Part shown: positions 7,725-16,495 of the stretch, piece after piece
How the letters are laid out: each line of letters starts with the position of its first letter
How positions within the stretch are numbered: position 1 is the first letter of the stretch
Source: Myxococcus xanthus
Lineage (GTDB): Bacteria; Myxococcota; Myxococcia; Myxococcales; Myxococcaceae
NCBI RefSeq assembly: GCF_013116825.1
Contig: NZ_JABFNS010000105.1
Coordinates: 1 to 33,425 of the forward strand
Direction of reading: 5' to 3'
Length of the DNA stretch: 33,425 nucleotides
Translations under genes and position numbers: made by a program
Notes under the pieces: model-generated
The model's input: the letters and a program-made list of their open reading frames with translations, nothing else
The model's database searches: none
Told to the model about the DNA's origin: nothing

Positions 7725-8771
7725 TCAGGGGATGCCCATCTCCTGCGCGCGCCGCTCCAGCTTCGTGGCGCGGCCTTCCAGCTCCCTGGCCAGCGTCTCC
7801 AGCCGCGCGGCCTCGGCCTCCATCGCCGCCAGGTCCACGGGGCCGCCCGAGGCCAGGTCCTGGGCGCGCTGCGTTTCGACCTGGGGCCGCCGGTCCGTGG
7901 CCCGGGCCGACAACTGCGTCGGATGAGGGGGGCGGCCCGGGTCGACACCTTCACCGGGGCGTCCGCCCACGTCGGGGGACGGAGCGTCGGGGCTGTCACC
8001 CTGGAAGTTCGGCGCACTGGTGCCTGGCACGGAGCGCTCCACCTGCAGCGCCCGGTCGCTCCCCATGCGCAGGCGCAGCCGCCGGTCCTGGTCGTCGAAC
8101 ATCGACTCCTCGCCGAGGAAGTCGTTCATGCGCCGGTCCAGGTCGCGCTCCTCGCGCACCTCGGTGATGCGGCCGCGCAGCGCCTTCAGTCGCTCGCGGA
8201 CCTTGTCCCGGGTGTCGCGGAGCGTGTCCGCCTGGGCCAGCAAATCCTCGGGGTCATCACCGCCCGCGGTGGCTTTGTCCAGCGAGGGCACGTGGGACGC
8301 GGGCAGGGCGGCGCGGATGGCTTCCCGCTCGGTGCGAACCGAGCGCACCGCCTCTAACAACTTCTCCCGCTGCCCCCGGTCCGCCGTGCCTTCCCACGCC
8401 GCGAGCAGCCGCGACAGCTCGTCCGACAGCGCCGTATGCAGGGCCAGGTGGGCGCGCTCCGCTTCGCCCTCCGCCGCGACGACGGCCTGCGCCAGCCCGG
8501 TGAGCTGACCGCTCAGCTCCTGCGAACGCCGCAGCGCGCCCTCCAACTCCGTCCCCGCCGTCAGCCGGCCCTGGCGCTGCGCCTTCAGCGTTTCGATGCG
8601 CGCCGCCAGCCCGTTGAGCTCGTCGCGCAGGGCCTGCTGCTGACCCCGCAGCGAGCGCGTCTCCGCGCGAGCCGACTGGGCGCGTCCCCGCACCGCCTCC
8701 AGCCCAGACGCGGCCTGACCGGGCAGGGCCAGCAGCAGGCTCAGCAGGAGGGCGAGGGGGCGGAGCTTCAT
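7725..8771 (-). CDS. Exported coiled-coil protein, probable sigma-54-dependent gene
   Basis: A 348-residue protein: signal peptide MKLRPLALLLSLLLALPGQA, then almost continuous charged heptad-like helix rich in Arg, Glu, Ala and Leu to about residue 240, a Pro/Gly/Asp-rich linker, and a final helix ending in RAQEMGIP. It is presumably periplasmic and structural or scaffold-like; no enzymatic motif is seen and no known family recognised. The ATG at 8771 has GGGG upstream. A -24/-12 promoter lies at 8788-8802 and the NtrC-type regulator gene lies directly upstream in the same direction, so this is a plausible regulator target. Long coiled coils of biased composition give misleading similarity hits, so function should not be guessed from homology. 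Confidence 0.75.
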   Translation of the reverse strand: MKLRPLALLLSLLLALPGQAASGLEAVRGRAQSARAETRSLRGQQQALRDELNGLAARIETLKAQRQGRLTAGTELEGALRRSQELSGQLTGLAQAVVAAEGEAERAHLALHTALSDELSRLLAAWEGTADRGQREKLLEAVRSVRTEREAIRAALPASHVPSLDKATAGGDDPEDLLAQADTLRDTRDKVRERLKALRGRITEVREERDLDRRMNDFLGEESMFDDQDRRLRLRMGSDRALQVERSVPGTSAPNFQGDSPDAPSPDVGGRPGEGVDPGRPPHPTQLSARATDRRPQVETQRAQDLASGGPVDLAAMEAEAARLETLARELEGRATKLERRAQEMGIP

Positions 8772-8787
8772 CAGCGACAGCCCCAAA

Positions 8788-8802
8788 GCAAGGTAAGTGC
8801 CA
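8788..8802 (-). promoter_or_regulatory. Sigma-54 (-24/-12) promoter
   Basis: On the minus strand the sequence reads CTGGCACTTACCTTGCTTT, which is TGGCAC, five bases, TTGC. This matches the conserved -24/-12 core exactly, with the correct spacing of the GG and GC doublets. Transcription would begin near 8776, only about five bases before the ATG at 8771, giving an almost leaderless message. The neighbouring gene at 8945-10354 encodes a sigma-54 activator, which strengthens the call. Confidence 0.75.
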
Positions 8803-8858
8803 GCCTGCCAGCCCATCCCCGGAGGTCGAGGCCCCCCGGCGCCCAACAATTCCGGACA

Positions 8859-8873
8859 CCTGGAGCATCCAGG
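8859..8873 (-). terminator. Small hairpin downstream of the response regulator
   Basis: A perfect 6-bp stem (CCTGGA/TCCAGG) with a 3-base loop lies between the response regulator stop (8945) and the sigma-54 promoter. Leftward it is followed by a slightly AT-rich stretch with TTGTT but no real T-run. It may separate the regulator transcript from the sigma-54-driven gene; weak evidence. Confidence 0.3.
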
Positions 8874-8944
8874 GGGACAGGGGCGGAGGTGGGATACCGG
8901 TGAAAAGTCATGGGGGGCGGGGGCGGGTGACAGATTTTCGAGGT

Positions 8945-10354
<1,410 letters not shown>

Positions 10355-10405
10355 GGCGTGAGTCGATTCTCCTTGCAACCCGAGGCCGGCCGCATCCCGG
10401 GGCCG

Positions 10406-10425
10406 CCGGATGAGAGCACATCCGG
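10406..10425. repeat. Inverted repeat between divergent regulator and Nudix genes
   Basis: Perfect 7-base arms CCGGATG and CATCCGG are separated by 6 bases, in the 162-base divergent gap between the response regulator (start 10354) and the Nudix gene (start 10517). The position suits an operator or activator site, possibly autoregulatory, but the 6-base loop also suits an RNA hairpin. No second copy was noticed in the window. Confidence 0.35.
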
Positions 10426-10516
10426 ACCGGCTCGCTCCACCGGCTCAGGAGGTTGTCACATGTCACGGGGGCGCGAAGGTGCTGGCGCCGCCTGGCCGGG
10501 AGCAGTACGGGGAGGC

Positions 10517-11098
10517 ATGGATTCCGAAGTTTCTTCCGCCGCGTCCCTCCAGTCCCTGCTCGAGCGCCACGTTCCCGAGGACGTGAAGGAGCGCGAGGAC
10601 CTGGAGCGCATGCGCCACTTCGCCCGCTCCCTGGCGCGGCCCTTCTCCCGCGAGCAGTTGGAGGCCCACTTCACGGGCAGCGCGGTGGTGGTGGACCCAG
10701 AGGGCGCGCGCGTCGTCCTGTTGCATCACCGCAAGCTCCAGCGCTGGCTGCAGCCCGGAGGACACGCGGATGTCACGGACGCGGGCCACATGGAGGCCAC
10801 GGCGCTGCGTGAAGCCCGTGAGGAGACGGGCTGTCGCGTGTCCCTGCACCCGGCCGCGCCCCAGCCGCTGGACGTGGACATCCACACCATCCCCGCGCGC
10901 CGCGATGAGCCGGAGCACCACCACCTGGACGTGCGCTTCCTCGTGGTGGCGGAGAACCCCGACGCCCTGGTGCATGACCCGGCGGAGTCCTTTGGCGTGC
11001 GGTGGCTCACCTGGGACGAAGCCATGACGCATGCGGACGAAGCGCCGCTGCGCCGCATGCTGGCGAAGGCCCGGCGCGTGGTGGCCTCCGCGCCCTGA
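10517..11098 (+). CDS. Nudix hydrolase
   Basis: A 193-residue cytosolic protein of the Nudix fold, which hydrolyses nucleoside diphosphates linked to another moiety using Mg. Seen are the strand VVLLHHRKLQRWLQPGGH and the metal-binding helix REAREETG at residues 98-105. The first half of the Nudix box is not canonical: counting back from R98 the usual Glu is Gly90. The metal-binding core is intact, and the GGHAD-type variant is common in a subgroup of the family. The substrate is unknown. The ATG at 10517 has GGGGAGG just upstream. The 230 bases between this gene and the next hold no gene; a short CGCTCGAAAGCG hairpin at 11101-11112 and an AT-rich patch at 11181-11200 are the only structure seen. 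Confidence 0.9.
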   Translation: MDSEVSSAASLQSLLERHVPEDVKEREDLERMRHFARSLARPFSREQLEAHFTGSAVVVDPEGARVVLLHHRKLQRWLQPGGHADVTDAGHMEATALREAREETGCRVSLHPAAPQPLDVDIHTIPARRDEPEHHHLDVRFLVVAENPDALVHDPAESFGVRWLTWDEAMTHADEAPLRRMLAKARRVVASAP

Positions 11099-11328
11099 AG
11101 CGCTCGAAAGCGGAAGCGCGTACGGCCTCGCGGTCAGGGGCACTGTGGCTTCGCGGACCGGGCGCGCGCGCCCGCACCCGGATTTGAAACAAAATATGGG
11201 AAACACGGCCTGATTGCCTTTGGGCCGATGGTGCCGCTGGAAAGCGATTGCAACCATGCCGTCCTGCTTGGGCGGGTGAGGGAGGCCATGCCGGCCTGTC
11301 ACCTGTCGGGAAGCCAGGAGCCGTGCCC

Positions 11329-12072
11329 ATGTCGTCCGCCGCGCCCCACCGTTACAGCCCCCCTGTGCTCACGCCCACCGCGCACCCGCGCTGGCTGGAG
11401 TCGATGCTGGAGTCCGTGCGCGACGAGTGGAACGCGGCCTGCTGGCCTCCGTTGTTCCGCGCGACGGCTGCCGGCCAGCGTCCACCGCTGCGTCATTGGC
11501 GGCGGGTGCTGTCCCACTTCTTCCTCATCGTCGAGTCCTTCCCCAAATACATGGGCCTGTCGCTGGCGAAGACGACCTACGGCCAGCGTCCCGGCGACGC
11601 GAGCGCCCGCCGCTGGCTGCTGCAGAACCTGGGCGTGGAGGCGAAGCATGCCGAGTGGTTCATCGACTGGATGCGCGGAATCGGCCTGGCGCCGGAAGAT
11701 GTCTTCACCCAGCGCCCCCTGCCGGAGGTGCGGGCGCTGCATGAGTTCCTGCTCGACACCTGCGCGCACGGGACACTGGCCGAAGGCGTGGCCGCGTCCA
11801 ACTGGGCGGTGGAAGGCATCACCGGCGTGTGGACGCGGGAGGTGGTGGAGCCCTTCCGCGCCTATGCCGAGGACGGCGCGCGCATCGACGCGCATTCGAT
11901 GATGTGGCTCAAGGTGCACGCGCGCTACGACGACCAGCACCCGGAGGAGGCGCTGGAAATCATCAAGCTGTCCACCGACGCGGGCACCAGTGAGCCCTCC
12001 CGCGTCCAGGCCGCGGCCAGGAAGTCGCTGCAGATGTACTCCGCCGCGCTCCATGCGTGCTGCAACGACTGA
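11329..12072 (+). CDS. Haem-oxygenase-like diiron oxidase, UndA/TenA/PqqC superfamily
   Basis: A 247-residue all-helical protein. Candidate iron ligands are Glu104 and His107 (VEAKHAEW), Glu162 (NWAVEG), and His197, Asp201 and His204 in HARYDDQH. From memory, the Pseudomonas 1-undecene-forming oxidase UndA uses Glu101, His104, Glu159 and His194 (and probably Asp198, His201); every residue here is offset by exactly three. UndA decarboxylates medium-chain fatty acids to terminal alkenes with O2. Other members of the fold (PqqC, TenA, CADD, N-oxygenases) remain possible, since I cannot align it. The ATG at 11329 has AGGAG eight bases upstream. A small ORF overlaps its 3' end. No thiamine or PQQ genes lie nearby, arguing against TenA or PqqC roles. 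Confidence 0.82.
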   Translation: MSSAAPHRYSPPVLTPTAHPRWLESMLESVRDEWNAACWPPLFRATAAGQRPPLRHWRRVLSHFFLIVESFPKYMGLSLAKTTYGQRPGDASARRWLLQNLGVEAKHAEWFIDWMRGIGLAPEDVFTQRPLPEVRALHEFLLDTCAHGTLAEGVAASNWAVEGITGVWTREVVEPFRAYAEDGARIDAHSMMWLKVHARYDDQHPEEALEIIKLSTDAGTSEPSRVQAAARKSLQMYSAALHACCND

Positions 12073-12235
12073 ATCGCGCGACACCAGCGCACAGCCCTCT
12101 GGTGTGCCTCCCCCACACCTCGAGGCCCCGCGTGTGCTCGCGGGCCCCGTGTTTCATGTGCTCTGTCCGGAAGGCGGCAGCTTCCGGGTGACCCGCCTGT
12201 CGGCTTCGCGCGGAGAGTGCCGTACTTGCGGGTGA
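12053..12235 (+). CDS. Possible 60-residue Cys-containing protein overlapping the UndA-like gene
   Basis: A frame from an ATG at 12053 to a TGA at 12233-12235 encodes 60 residues and overlaps the end of the diiron-protein gene by 20 bases. The second half reads GPVFHVLCPEGGSFRVTRLS and ends in GECRTCG, i.e. Cys38, Cys56 and Cys59, resembling a zinc ribbon with one Cys replaced by Gly. Codon third positions are mostly G or C in the last 30 codons. Its start lacks a Shine-Dalgarno sequence, as expected if it depends on translational coupling. The competing view is that this is simply the intergenic gap carrying a hairpin (12167-12187). No function is proposed. Confidence 0.4.
   Translation: MRAATTESRDTSAQPSGVPPPHLEAPRVLAGPVFHVLCPEGGSFRVTRLSASRGECRTCG
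12167..12187. repeat. Inverted repeat after the diiron-protein gene
   Basis: Seven-base arms CCGGAAG and CTTCCGG with a 7-base spacer. If the small ORF at 12053-12235 is not real this could end the UndA-like transcript, though no T-run follows. If the small ORF is real, the repeat is within its coding sequence. Confidence 0.3.
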
Positions 12236-12291
12236 GGACTTCCGGCTCTGCCCTCGGGGTGTGAGTCCATGGCCTCGGGGGGATGTGCCAC

Positions 12292-14082
12292 ATGAATGCC
12301 AAGGACAAGGTCATCCAGGAGTACCGGGGACGTGCGCTCAAGGTGTTCATGCTGTGGGTGCTGCCGGTGGCGCCCATCGCCGCGTATCTCAATGGCATGG
12401 CCATGGGCGTGGCGGGCTGGTCGGGCCTGATTGCGGTGGCGTGGGTGCTGCCGCCCATCATCGTGGGCCTGGGCATCGCCTATCCCGCGTTCGTGATGCA
12501 CGTGCTGGTGGACGGCGCGCTGCGGGAGCGGCCGGAGGACACGCCCGGCGCGCGGTTGGAGCGAATCCTGCGCCTGCCGTGGCGCGCCGCGGTCGCATCC
12601 TCGTGGGGCGCGTGGACGCTGGGGGGCCTCTGGTTCAGCCTCCACGTGTGCCTGCTGTGGAAGAAGGACCTGTCGCTCGTCGTGGTGGGCACGCTCATCG
12701 GCGTCTGCTTCGGCGTGGTGCTGGGCTTTCCCATCAGCGTCACGCTGGAGCGGTTGCTGTTGCCGCTGGCGCTGGAGGAGCAGCGCAAGGACCCGACGAT
12801 GGCGCTCAAGGGCGGCGGCTTCTTCTGGCCGCGGCAGGCCTGGTTCATGCCCGTTACCTTCATTGGCTCCAGCCTCTGTGCGTTGGTGCTGAGCGGGTGC
12901 GTGGTGCTGGTGAAGCTGCAAGGCGTCCGGGACGAACTGCACAATGCGCTGGTGGCGGAGGGCGCCCATGGCTCGGCGGAGACGCTGATGGGCATGGGCG
13001 GCATGCTGGCGGGTGAGCTGGCGTTCGGGCTGGCCTGGGTGGGTGGATTGCTGGCGATTCCCGCCGTCACCACCTGGATGCTGGCGCGCCGCCAGGCGCA
13101 CGCGGCGGGCGCGGTGGGCGTGGCCATCGAGTCACTGTCCGCGGGGCGCGTCGTCTCGCCCGCCTGGGTGTCCACGGATGAGATGGGGGATTTGTCGGCC
13201 GGCATGAACGCGGTGCTCGTCCGCCTGCGGCAGTTGCCGCTGTCGCTCAATGCCTCCGCCACGCGGCTGAGCGGCGCGGGACGCCACCTCCGGGATTCAC
13301 ACGACGAGCACCAGCAGAGCCTGGTCCGTCAGGCGTCCGCGCTGCACGAGGCGCAGATGACGTCGGAGGAGATTCGGCGCACGTCGCTGATGGCCGTCGA
13401 GCGAGCGGAGGAGGTGCTTCAGGTGGCCCGCCGCTCGGAGGCCCTGGGACAGCAGGGCGAGGCCGCGGTGGAGCGGAGTCTCAACGGCCTGGCGGACATC
13501 CGCCGCGTGGTGGACGGCATCCAGGAGCGGCTGACGCGGCTGGCCCAGAGCACCACGCAGATTGGCGAAATCACCGAGACGGTGAAGGACCTGGCGGACC
13601 AGTCCCACCTCCTGGCGGTCAACGCGGCCATCGAGGCGGCGCGCTCGGGCGAGCAGGGGCGTGGCTTCGCGGTGGTGGCCCGCGAGATTCGCGGCCTGTC
13701 GGACCAGTCCATCCAGGCCACGCGGCGCATCCGCGGCATCCTCCAGGACGTCAGCACGGGCATCCGCGACGCGGCGAAGATGGGGGAGGCCGGCGTGCAG
13801 ACCATTGGCACGGGGCTGGACCAGATGCGGGCGTCGGGGGACTCGCTGCGGGAGCTGTCTCGCATCGCGCAGGAGAACTCCACCGCGGCCCGGCAGATTG
13901 CCGCCGCGGTGACGCAGCAGGATGCCGGCTTCACGCAAATCTTCGACGCCATCGCGGACCTGTCGCAGCTCATGGACGCCACGCTGAAGCGGTTGGAGTC
14001 CACACAGGAGGCCACCGATACGCTGAGGGTCGTCTCCGACGACGTGGCGCGGATGGCGCGGCAGTTCAACGCGGCGGGGTGA
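12292..14082 (+). CDS. Membrane-bound methyl-accepting chemotaxis-like protein, no periplasmic sensor domain
   Basis: A 596-residue protein. The first 265 residues hold about six hydrophobic segments (near 16-36, 40-65, 100-120, 124-150, 184-208 and 230-263) with only short loops, so there is no Cache-, 4HB- or other large periplasmic sensor. A HAMP-like linker follows, then an MCP signalling domain whose hairpin tip reads LLAVNAAIEAARSGEQGRGF with VVAREIRGLSDQS after it (about 435-475). Such domains control a CheA kinase through CheW. There is no C-terminal CheR-binding pentapeptide. The ATG at 12292 has a run of Gs about nine bases upstream and is preferred over one at 12283. No che genes are adjacent. 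Its last 17 bases overlap the convergent kinase gene. Confidence 0.92.
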   Translation: MNAKDKVIQEYRGRALKVFMLWVLPVAPIAAYLNGMAMGVAGWSGLIAVAWVLPPIIVGLGIAYPAFVMHVLVDGALRERPEDTPGARLERILRLPWRAAVASSWGAWTLGGLWFSLHVCLLWKKDLSLVVVGTLIGVCFGVVLGFPISVTLERLLLPLALEEQRKDPTMALKGGGFFWPRQAWFMPVTFIGSSLCALVLSGCVVLVKLQGVRDELHNALVAEGAHGSAETLMGMGGMLAGELAFGLAWVGGLLAIPAVTTWMLARRQAHAAGAVGVAIESLSAGRVVSPAWVSTDEMGDLSAGMNAVLVRLRQLPLSLNASATRLSGAGRHLRDSHDEHQQSLVRQASALHEAQMTSEEIRRTSLMAVERAEEVLQVARRSEALGQQGEAAVERSLNGLADIRRVVDGIQERLTRLAQSTTQIGEITETVKDLADQSHLLAVNAAIEAARSGEQGRGFAVVAREIRGLSDQSIQATRRIRGILQDVSTGIRDAAKMGEAGVQTIGTGLDQMRASGDSLRELSRIAQENSTAARQIAAAVTQQDAGFTQIFDAIADLSQLMDATLKRLESTQEATDTLRVVSDDVARMARQFNAAG

Positions 14083-15559
14083 CGGAAGCGCCGAGGCCCG
14101 GCTTCCCACCCAGCGGCAGCGTGAGGATGAAGCGCGTGTCTCCCGGCGCGGAGTCCAGCCGCAGCGCGCCGCCGTGCGCGAGCGCAATCTTGTGCGCCAG
14201 TGGCAGGCCCAGGCCGGTGCCCTTTTCGCGCGTGGTGAAGAAGGGCTCGAAGATGCGCTCGCGCGCCGGGCCGGGCACGCCAGGGCCCGTGTCGCGGACC
14301 TGGATGGTGTAGTGGCCGTCGTTGGATGCGCCGGACACCTGCACGCGCCCGCCCGGGGGGGAAGCCTGGACCGCGTTCTTCACCAGGTTGACCAGCGCCG
14401 CGGTGAGCAGGCTGCCGTCGGCTTCCAGCACCGCGGGGGAGGCGTCGATGTCCACTGTGACGTCGCGGGCGCTGGCCTCGGCGGCCATCAGCTCGCAGGC
14501 GACGGAGAGCAGGGTAGGGGCCTCCACGGGCGCGCGGGCCAGAGGCTGCTCGCGAGCGAAGGCGAGGAAGTCCTCGACGATGCGCTGGAGGTAGGCGACC
14601 TCGCGTTGGATGCGCTCCACGTGCGCGCCCGCGTCGGCATGGGCGCCGGCCTGGAGGTCCTCCTTCAGGATTCCGGAGAAGAGCGCGATGCCGCCAATGG
14701 GGTTGCGCACCTCGTGGGCCACACCCGCGAGCATCATCTTCAACTGACGGTCCCGGCTCTCCAGGGCGCCGCGCATGTCCTCCAGCTCGCGCGCGAGGAC
14801 ACCGATTTCCAGCGTGGGCTCCGGCGGCACCGGGGTCGTCAGGTCGCCCCGGCCGATTCGCAGCGCGGACGCCATCAGCCGCCGCAGCGGCCGGGCAAGA
14901 CCGCGCGCCGTCACCAACGCGATGACGGCGAGCGCGCTCAGCGCCACCGCGCCCATGATGGCGTAGGTGCGTGACAGCCGCTGCAGGGGACCAAAGAAGG
15001 CGGCGCTGGCCTCCACCCCCACGGCGCCCACCACGCGGCCCTCGTGCAGGATGGGCGCATACCCCGTCTTGTAGAGCTGTCCATCCGAGCCGGTGAAGAG
15101 CACCTGACTGGCGGCGCGCTCCCCGGCGAAGACACGGGTGAGCTCCAGCCTGTCGCGCGCCAGCTCCGGCATCTCCGCGCCCACCGGGAGCCCGCCGCCG
15201 ACGTCCACGCGCATCCGGCCCTGCGTGTCCACGGCGTAGACGCGGCGCACGCCACTGGCCTCCGCGATGTTCTCGAAGGTGCGGACGAAGTTGCGCCACG
15301 TGCGGGTGCTCGCCACGTCGTCGCCGGGTTCGATGGTCAGCAGCCGCTCGCCATGGACCTGGGTGGCGGTGGCGGCGGCGATGCCGCTGAGGCTGGTGCC
15401 CAGCTCTTCTTCCAGGATGACGCGCGCGAGCTGGTAGACGGCGGTGCCCGCCACCGCGACGAAGAGCAGGGTGGGCACGAGGAACGCCACCAGCAGCCGC
15501 GCGGAGAGCGAGCCCAGCGCGTCACGCCATCGCGAAGTGTGTGGGGCAACGTGGGGCAT
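14066..15559 (-). CDS. Membrane sensor histidine kinase
   Basis: A 497-residue inner-membrane kinase. The first TM is at about 21-47, then a periplasmic region of about 150 residues looking like a single Cache-type sensor (GVRRVYAVDTQGRMRVDVGG; YKTGYAPILHEGRVVGAVGVE), a second TM at about 199-218, HAMP, and a HisKA domain with the phospho-acceptor His282 in AGVAHEVRNPIGG. The ATPase domain has ALVNLVKNAVQ, DTGPGVP and a GTGLGLPLA lid. All catalytic boxes are present. The ATG is at 15559. No response regulator adjoins it; the NtrC-type regulator at 8945-10354 is the closest and is on the same strand. It converges with the methyl-accepting protein, overlapping by 17 bases. Confidence 0.95.
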   Translation of the reverse strand: MPHVAPHTSRWRDALGSLSARLLVAFLVPTLLFVAVAGTAVYQLARVILEEELGTSLSGIAAATATQVHGERLLTIEPGDDVASTRTWRNFVRTFENIAEASGVRRVYAVDTQGRMRVDVGGGLPVGAEMPELARDRLELTRVFAGERAASQVLFTGSDGQLYKTGYAPILHEGRVVGAVGVEASAAFFGPLQRLSRTYAIMGAVALSALAVIALVTARGLARPLRRLMASALRIGRGDLTTPVPPEPTLEIGVLARELEDMRGALESRDRQLKMMLAGVAHEVRNPIGGIALFSGILKEDLQAGAHADAGAHVERIQREVAYLQRIVEDFLAFAREQPLARAPVEAPTLLSVACELMAAEASARDVTVDIDASPAVLEADGSLLTAALVNLVKNAVQASPPGGRVQVSGASNDGHYTIQVRDTGPGVPGPARERIFEPFFTTREKGTGLGLPLAHKIALAHGGALRLDSAPGDTRFILTLPLGGKPGLGASVTPPR

Positions 15560-15867
15560 GTCCGGGGCGGGACTTTAATCGAGCCTCGTCTCCCTCGCGG
15601 TGGCGCGGCTGTGCGCTGCCGCCTGCTCGGAAGGGGGTTGCCGAGGGTGCCTTCGTGTGCGTACTTTAGATGTGGCGCCTCACGGCGCTGTCCCATGACC
15701 TTCGCTCGCTAACCCAGGCTTCCGTGATTGCCCTCGCCGCTCCGGCCGATGTGCCGTGGCGTTGACGTGGGCTGTTGTCCGGATGCGTGGGTCCCCGCTG
15801 TGTTTCCCAGTCGTCTTCCTGAACCTGAATGACCGGCGCCTTTGCGCGCGCGGCATGGAGAACACGT
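15560..15867. other. 308-base divergent intergenic region
   Basis: Between the divergent kinase and RibD/DHFR-like genes. I see no credible gene in either direction. It is less GC-rich than its surroundings and should hold both promoters; candidates are AT-rich spots at 15573-15580 (near the kinase start) and 15661-15670. A TTGACG at 15762-15767 has no convincing -10 partner at the right distance. Confidence 0.5.
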
Positions 15868-16413
15868 ATGCGAAAGCTCAAGTACCACGTTGCCACCAGC
15901 GTCGACGGTTTCATCGCCCACGAGGACGATACGTACGGCGCCTTCATGCAGGACCGCCTCATCAAGGACAGCGAGCACGTCGCGGACTACGTCGCGTCGC
16001 TGGCGACCTATGCGACGGTGCTCATGGGGCGGCGCACCTATGACGGCGGCCTCAAGGTGGGGGTGACGGACCCCTATCCGAACATGGACACCTACGTCTT
16101 CAGCCGCACGATGAAGGAGAGCCCGAATCCGCGGGTGAAGCTGGTGTCGGACGACGCGGTGGGCGAGGTCCGGCGCCTGAAGGCGCAGGAGGGCGGTGAC
16201 ATCTACCTGAGCGGTGGTGGCGCGCTCGCCGGCTTGCTGCTCGCCGAGGGGCTGGTCGACGAGGTCCTGCTCAAATTGAACCCGCTGATACTCGGCTCGG
16301 GCATCCTGCTGGCGTCCTCGCTGAAGCAGGTGGTGGACCTGGACCTGAAGTCCACCAAGGTCTACGCCAACGGCGTCGTGCTGCTGCGCTACGCCGTGAT
16401 GCCCCGGCCGTAG
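15868..16413 (+). CDS. Dihydrofolate reductase / RibD C-terminal family protein
   Basis: A 181-residue protein of the DHFR-like fold shared by the RibD C-terminal reductase domain and the YyaP/YwjB group. Seen are the N-terminal strand and loop YHVATSVDGFIA (6-17), the NADPH-binding motif VLMGRRTYDGG (51-61), and DIYLSGGGALAGLLL (111-125) followed by DEVLLKLNPLILG. It presumably binds NADPH in the cytosol; the substrate is unknown and such stand-alone proteins are usually neither the folate nor the riboflavin enzyme. The ATG at 15868 has GGAG eight bases upstream. It converges with radA across a hairpin at 16437-16469. Confidence 0.88.
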   Translation: MRKLKYHVATSVDGFIAHEDDTYGAFMQDRLIKDSEHVADYVASLATYATVLMGRRTYDGGLKVGVTDPYPNMDTYVFSRTMKESPNPRVKLVSDDAVGEVRRLKAQEGGDIYLSGGGALAGLLLAEGLVDEVLLKLNPLILGSGILLASSLKQVVDLDLKSTKVYANGVVLLRYAVMPRP

Positions 16414-16436
16414 GCCTGGCTCGCGGTGCCTCGGGA

Positions 16437-16469
16437 GGGAGCGTGTCCGCGTGGCTTGGACGCGCTCCC
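16437..16469. terminator. Bidirectional hairpin between the DHFR-like gene and radA
   Basis: GGGAGCGTGTCC pairs with GGACGCGCTCCC across a 9-base loop: a 12-bp stem with a single G-U pair. It sits between two convergent stops (16413 and 16496), the expected place for a shared terminator. There is no T-run on either strand. Confidence 0.55.
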
Positions 16470-16495
16470 CCCGGCCCACGCGTGGCGAGCACCAC

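Noticed and set aside
11238..11251. A sigma-54-like TGGAAAGCGATTGC upstream of the UndA-like gene
   Set aside because: It is one base too short between the -24 and -12 elements and the -24 half departs from TGGCAC.
11099..11328. Possible thiamine-pyrophosphate riboswitch upstream of the TenA-superfamily gene
   Set aside because: The conserved CTGAGA and ACCTGA elements are not seen, and the ligand pattern favours UndA over TenA.
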